Assembly: GCF_014698475.1 (NCBI RefSeq)
Contig: NZ_JACJTB010000051.1
Coordinates: 1 to 45,782, forward strand
Length of the DNA stretch: 45,782 bases
Source: Nostoc spongiaeforme FACHB-130
GTDB lineage: Bacteria > Cyanobacteriota > Cyanobacteriia > Cyanobacteriales > Nostocaceae
Direction of reading: 5' to 3'
The notes beneath the pieces are model-generated. The model had not been told where the DNA came from. It made no database searches and saw only the letters and a program-made list of their open reading frames with translations. Shown in pieces: positions 43,443 through 45,782 of this stretch; position 1 is the stretch's first letter; each line of letters begins with the position of its first letter. The position numbers and the translations under genes are program-made.

Positions 43443-43994
43443 TTACTGTAATCCCATACGCAATGCAGCCAACTTCTGCCGAGCTTTATCATCAATGGCA
43501 CTAGCCAAAAACCTGCTGTTAGATTTTTTGCGAGTTTGATATTTTTGACGGACTCGGCAAACTGTGGTTTCGACAGCACTACACAGTTGTTGTGCTGATA
43601 ACCATTCCGCCCCGTATCCTTGTACTACTAATTGTTGCGCTCTGTCTGAGGTAGCCACAATCATCCGCGAAATTCGAGATGCAGTTATCTGCGATCGCAA
43701 GGAAGCACAAATTTTTTCGATGTAAGTATCTGCCGTTTGCCCAAAATCAGTGTAGTAAACAGAAACTAACTCTGTAATCACTTCTTTATTGCTAGAGGCG
43801 TTATGATATTGAGCATCGAAAACTACTTGAGTTTCGTAACCTTGAAAAGCACTGTAACCGATCATGGCTTCGACCAGTTCCCAACGTGCTGCTTCTAAAC
43901 CAGCACTATCACGGGTTTTTTTCAGACAAGGCCAAGCGCCAATTATGTTGTAACCGTCCACCAACAGAACGGCTGGGACTGAGGAACGGGGCAT
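43443..43994 (-). CDS. NYN/YacP-family ribonuclease-like protein (DUF901)
   Basis: 183 residues. PIN-like fold motifs: LLVDGYNIIGAWP (first acidic residue and DGYN signature, about 10-22), TQVVFDAQYH (second Asp), YTDFGQTADTYIEKI (Asp/Glu near the active site) and MIVATSDRAQQLVV (the SD motif). Relatives include Bacillus YacP/Rae1, a ribosome-associated endoribonuclease. The basic tail (QKYQTRKKSN) could bind RNA. RNase activity is inferred from the fold. It precedes tRNA-Asn on the same strand with 145 bp between. Confidence 0.9.
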   Translation of the reverse strand: MPRSSVPAVLLVDGYNIIGAWPCLKKTRDSAGLEAARWELVEAMIGYSAFQGYETQVVFDAQYHNASSNKEVITELVSVYYTDFGQTADTYIEKICASLRSQITASRISRMIVATSDRAQQLVVQGYGAEWLSAQQLCSAVETTVCRVRQKYQTRKKSNSRFLASAIDDKARQKLAALRMGLQ

Positions 43995-44314
43995 GGTTTT
44001 TAATCACAATTTTCTAGAGTTAACACAATCCATTCATAACTTTTATAGTAATTGAAGCATTCGCTGTAACACTATGTTACAAAAGACCAAATAATGCGAA
44101 GAGATGGCAAAATTTATCTCGAAAAAGTTCTCAATCTCAGAAGTCAGTTACCAACAAAGAGAATTACTTAAATCAATTTAGAGGTGAAAAACCCCGTATT
44201 TGTAAGCATTTTGTCTGCTGATTGGTTGCTATACTAATTGCCTACAAATGTAAACGCGCCTCATTAAAGGCGCGTTAGAGATGTTAAAAATTATTGATGA
44301 ATTAGGTTGAGCAT
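43995..44314. other. 320-bp gene-free stretch with one operator-like palindrome and one hairpin
   Basis: TGTAAC-ACTAT-GTTACA (44065-44081) is a perfect 6+6 palindrome, 70 bp upstream of the YacP-like gene start. AACGCGCCT (44253-44261) pairs perfectly with AGGCGCGTT (44268-44276), lying 38 bp downstream of the ABC ATPase stop. It has no T-run in the direction of transcription, so at best it is a weak terminator. No gene was found here. Confidence 0.5.
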
Positions 44315-44992
44315 TTAAGGTGATTCATCATTCACTTTCATCAATCGTTGTTTGAGGCGTTGAGGTTCACCCCAATCAACTAAAGAACCTTTATCGAGTA
44401 AAAAAGCCCCATCACAGTAATTCAACTCATCAAGGCGGTGAGTTACCCACAAGGCTGTAATACCGCGACTTTTGACTAGGCGGTGGACACCAGCCACTAA
44501 ATCTAATTGGCTATCAGGGTCAAGTAAAGCTGTGGGTTCATCTAATAATAAGACTTCACAACAACGAGCGATCGCACCAGCAATCGCCACACGCTGTTTT
44601 TGTCCCCCACTCAAAGCATATATCGGGCGTAATTGCAGTTGCAGCAAATTCACCGCCCCTAAAGCTTCTTCAACCCTTGCTCTCACCATAGCAGGCGGCA
44701 ATTTTTCTTCCACTAGTCCAAAAGCCACATCTGCGCCCACCGTTGGCATAACTAATTGATGATCAGGATTTTGGAACACAAAACCGACAGGAGGTAAAAC
44801 ACCAATTTCACCAGACTGGGGCTTTAATAGTCCCGCCAAGAGTCGGAGTAGAGTTGATTTGCCACTACCATTAGTACCCAAAAGCATCCAAAATTCACCT
44901 TTGGGAACCGCTAGAGAACAAGACTTGATAGCCGCCTCACCACTAGGCCAATTGAAATTTAAGTCTTTGACTTGAATGCCCACTTCCGCCAT
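44315..44992 (-). CDS. Energy-coupling-factor-type ABC transporter ATP-binding protein
   Basis: 225 residues, one nucleotide-binding domain. Walker A LGTNGSGKSTLLRLL (about 38-52), Q-loop FVFQNPDHQLVMPTVGADVAFGL (the NPDxQ form typical of EcfA/CbiO), signature LSGGQKQRVAIAGAIA, Walker B VLLLDEPTALLDP and switch His in WVTHRLDEL are all present. EcfA/CbiO ATPases drive import of vitamins or Co/Ni with an EcfT and S-component. No such partner genes lie here, so the substrate is unknown. It follows a small conserved gene by 9 bp, probably co-transcribed. Confidence 0.92.
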   Translation of the reverse strand: MAEVGIQVKDLNFNWPSGEAAIKSCSLAVPKGEFWMLLGTNGSGKSTLLRLLAGLLKPQSGEIGVLPPVGFVFQNPDHQLVMPTVGADVAFGLVEEKLPPAMVRARVEEALGAVNLLQLQLRPIYALSGGQKQRVAIAGAIARCCEVLLLDEPTALLDPDSQLDLVAGVHRLVKSRGITALWVTHRLDELNYCDGAFLLDKGSLVDWGEPQRLKQRLMKVNDESP

Positions 44993-45001
44993 TGCTACAC
45001 C

Positions 45002-45274
45002 TTACTCGCCTGCTAAGGCAAAAAAGCCAGGTGGTCTGCCACTGCTAGTGCTAACACCATCTTTCTGAATAATCTGTACCCCAGAAATTTCACTAGCACG
45101 AACAGCGATTTTTTTCTCTGTCTTACCTTCACACTTGAGTTCCACAATATCAGGATTGCCAGAACGCATCGCTGCCAAAATGAGTTGATAGACAGCCTCA
45201 GCATCTTCTGTTGACTTACGTTGAACTGATATGGGAAAGGCGGTGTTTCTTACACTTATGTCAATGGTAAACAT
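45002..45274 (-). CDS. Small conserved hypothetical protein upstream of the ECF-type ATPase
   Basis: 90 residues. A strand-rich start (MFTIDISVRNTAFPISVQRKS), a helix (TEDAEAVYQLILAAMRSG) and a second set of strands (IVELKCEGKTEKKIAVRASEISGVQIIQK) suggest a compact alpha/beta fold. There is no signal peptide or membrane helix. It reads like a conserved small cyanobacterial protein of unknown function. The stop lies 9 bp before the ATPase start, so they probably form an operon. The C-terminal SSGRPPGFFALAGE tail is distinctive. Confidence 0.75.
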   Translation of the reverse strand: MFTIDISVRNTAFPISVQRKSTEDAEAVYQLILAAMRSGNPDIVELKCEGKTEKKIAVRASEISGVQIIQKDGVSTSSGRPPGFFALAGE

Positions 45275-45669
45275 TTAGGATTAATCAAACATATCTGTGG
45301 ACTCATTTTAGCGTCCAAGAATGAGGGAGTGGGGAATAGGGAGTGGGGAGTGGGGAAAAATGTTTTTTTCATTCATACTCGGCGGCACACTGCCTATCGT
45401 CGGTATTAAATGAGAGTTGTTTAGAAAGTCAAAAATCTCCCCAAACCCTAATCACAACTCCCTAATCACCACTGACTCTTCCCCAAAAGATTAAATTTTA
45501 CTGAGAATCCCCTGGAAAAATTAACGATTTTCACCTAGAATTATTAAAGTCAGTAAAAAATTGTAAACTGGATTGACAAACCAGTTAAAAATCTGCATTG
45601 AAGAGGCTGCTACAAAAGAGCCTGCAAGCAGAACTGTACTTATAAGAAAATATTTGGAGTTTCACTCTC
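45275..45669. other. 395-bp intergenic region containing tandem repeats and the psbD leader
   Basis: A GGGAGTGGGGAATA-type tandem repeat lies at about 45327-45357. Nearer psbD, AACTGG and CCAGTT (about 45567-45589) can form a hairpin around a TTGACA (a possible -35), and TTATAAG (about 45640) could be a -10-like element of another promoter. The psbD start codon at 45670 has GGAG about 13 bp upstream. Promoter positions are guesses. Confidence 0.4.
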
Positions 45670-45782
45670 ATGACCATCGCAGTTGGACGCGCCCCAAGTA
45701 GAAGAGGGTGGTTTGACGTACTAGACGACTGGTTAAAGCGCGATCGCTTCGTATTCGTAGGTTGGTCAGGAATATTACTATT
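45670..45782 (+). CDS. psbD: Photosystem II D2 protein, N-terminal part (cut by window edge)
   Basis: The first 37 codons are present. The start [20 protein letters not shown] and then [17 protein letters not shown] is the unmistakable N-terminus of D2. D2 pairs with D1 to hold the reaction-centre chlorophylls, pheophytins and plastoquinones in the thylakoid membrane. The rest, normally about 352 residues, and the usual psbC overlap lie outside the window. It may be the only psbD copy or one of two. Confidence 0.97.
   Translation, partial: MTIAVGRAPSRRGWFDVLDDWLKRDRFVFVGWSGILL

Noticed and set aside
44065-44081. NtcA binding site
   Set aside because: The gap between GTA and TAC is 9 bases, while NtcA sites need 8.

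Overview
The window comes from a cyanobacterium, almost certainly a filamentous, heterocyst-forming one (Nostoc/Anabaena group). The evidence is the HIP1 octamer GCGATCGC scattered through genes, the start of psbD (photosystem II D2) at the right edge, a CpcT-type phycobilin lyase, a cyanobacteriochrome-type sensor kinase, a probable hormogonium-polysaccharide cluster, and the many short tandem and inverted repeats typical of Nostocales intergenic DNA. No insertion sequence with a transposase, prophage or CRISPR array is visible. Most genes are ordinary chromosomal ones.

Layout. 1-4.4 kb: exopolysaccharide cluster on the + strand (a cut C-terminus, a Wzy/O-antigen-ligase-like polymerase, a GT2 and a GT4). 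4.4-9.3 kb: small inverted-repeat elements, a BamE-like small protein, and a compact minus-strand operon of four genes: a lipoprotein fusing a solute-binding domain to a von Willebrand A domain, two membrane proteins, and a second solute-binding protein. 9.6-11 kb: 1-Cys peroxiredoxin and a Uma2 nuclease. 11-12.4 kb: a short NB-ARC (STAND) ATPase. 12.6-14.7 kb: TetR regulator plus tautomerase, divergent from an MpaB/DUF2236 oxygenase, with a TetR-type palindrome between them. 15.1-16.4 kb: an unrecognised AT-rich gene. 16.5-17.3 kb: a MITE-like repeat and a structured leader in front of mgtE. 18.65-20.07 kb: a 1.4 kb stretch without a gene. 20-22.4 kb: a large di-heme cytochrome. 22.6-24.5 kb: YdcF-family protein and pyrB.

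24.5-29.5 kb holds a three-gene, translationally overlapped signalling operon: a histidine kinase carrying a DXCF-type cyanobacteriochrome GAF domain, an Rcp1-like single-domain response regulator, and a hybrid kinase. It is the clearest candidate for an undescribed sensory system here. 29.9-45.3 kb is mainly housekeeping: hisG, an OmpR-type regulator, exonuclease III, a broken glycosyltransferase, a zinc-ribbon miniprotein, cpcT, a cpdA-like phosphodiesterase, pyrF, tyrS, a class A penicillin-binding protein, DUF1825 and DUF937 proteins, a class V aminotransferase, tRNA-Asn, a YacP/NYN protein and an ECF-type ATPase.

A recurring theme is short tandem repeats that have run into coding sequence, most strikingly inside the ATPase domain of the cyanobacteriochrome kinase. 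Functional calls come from motifs read by eye; no homology search was run.
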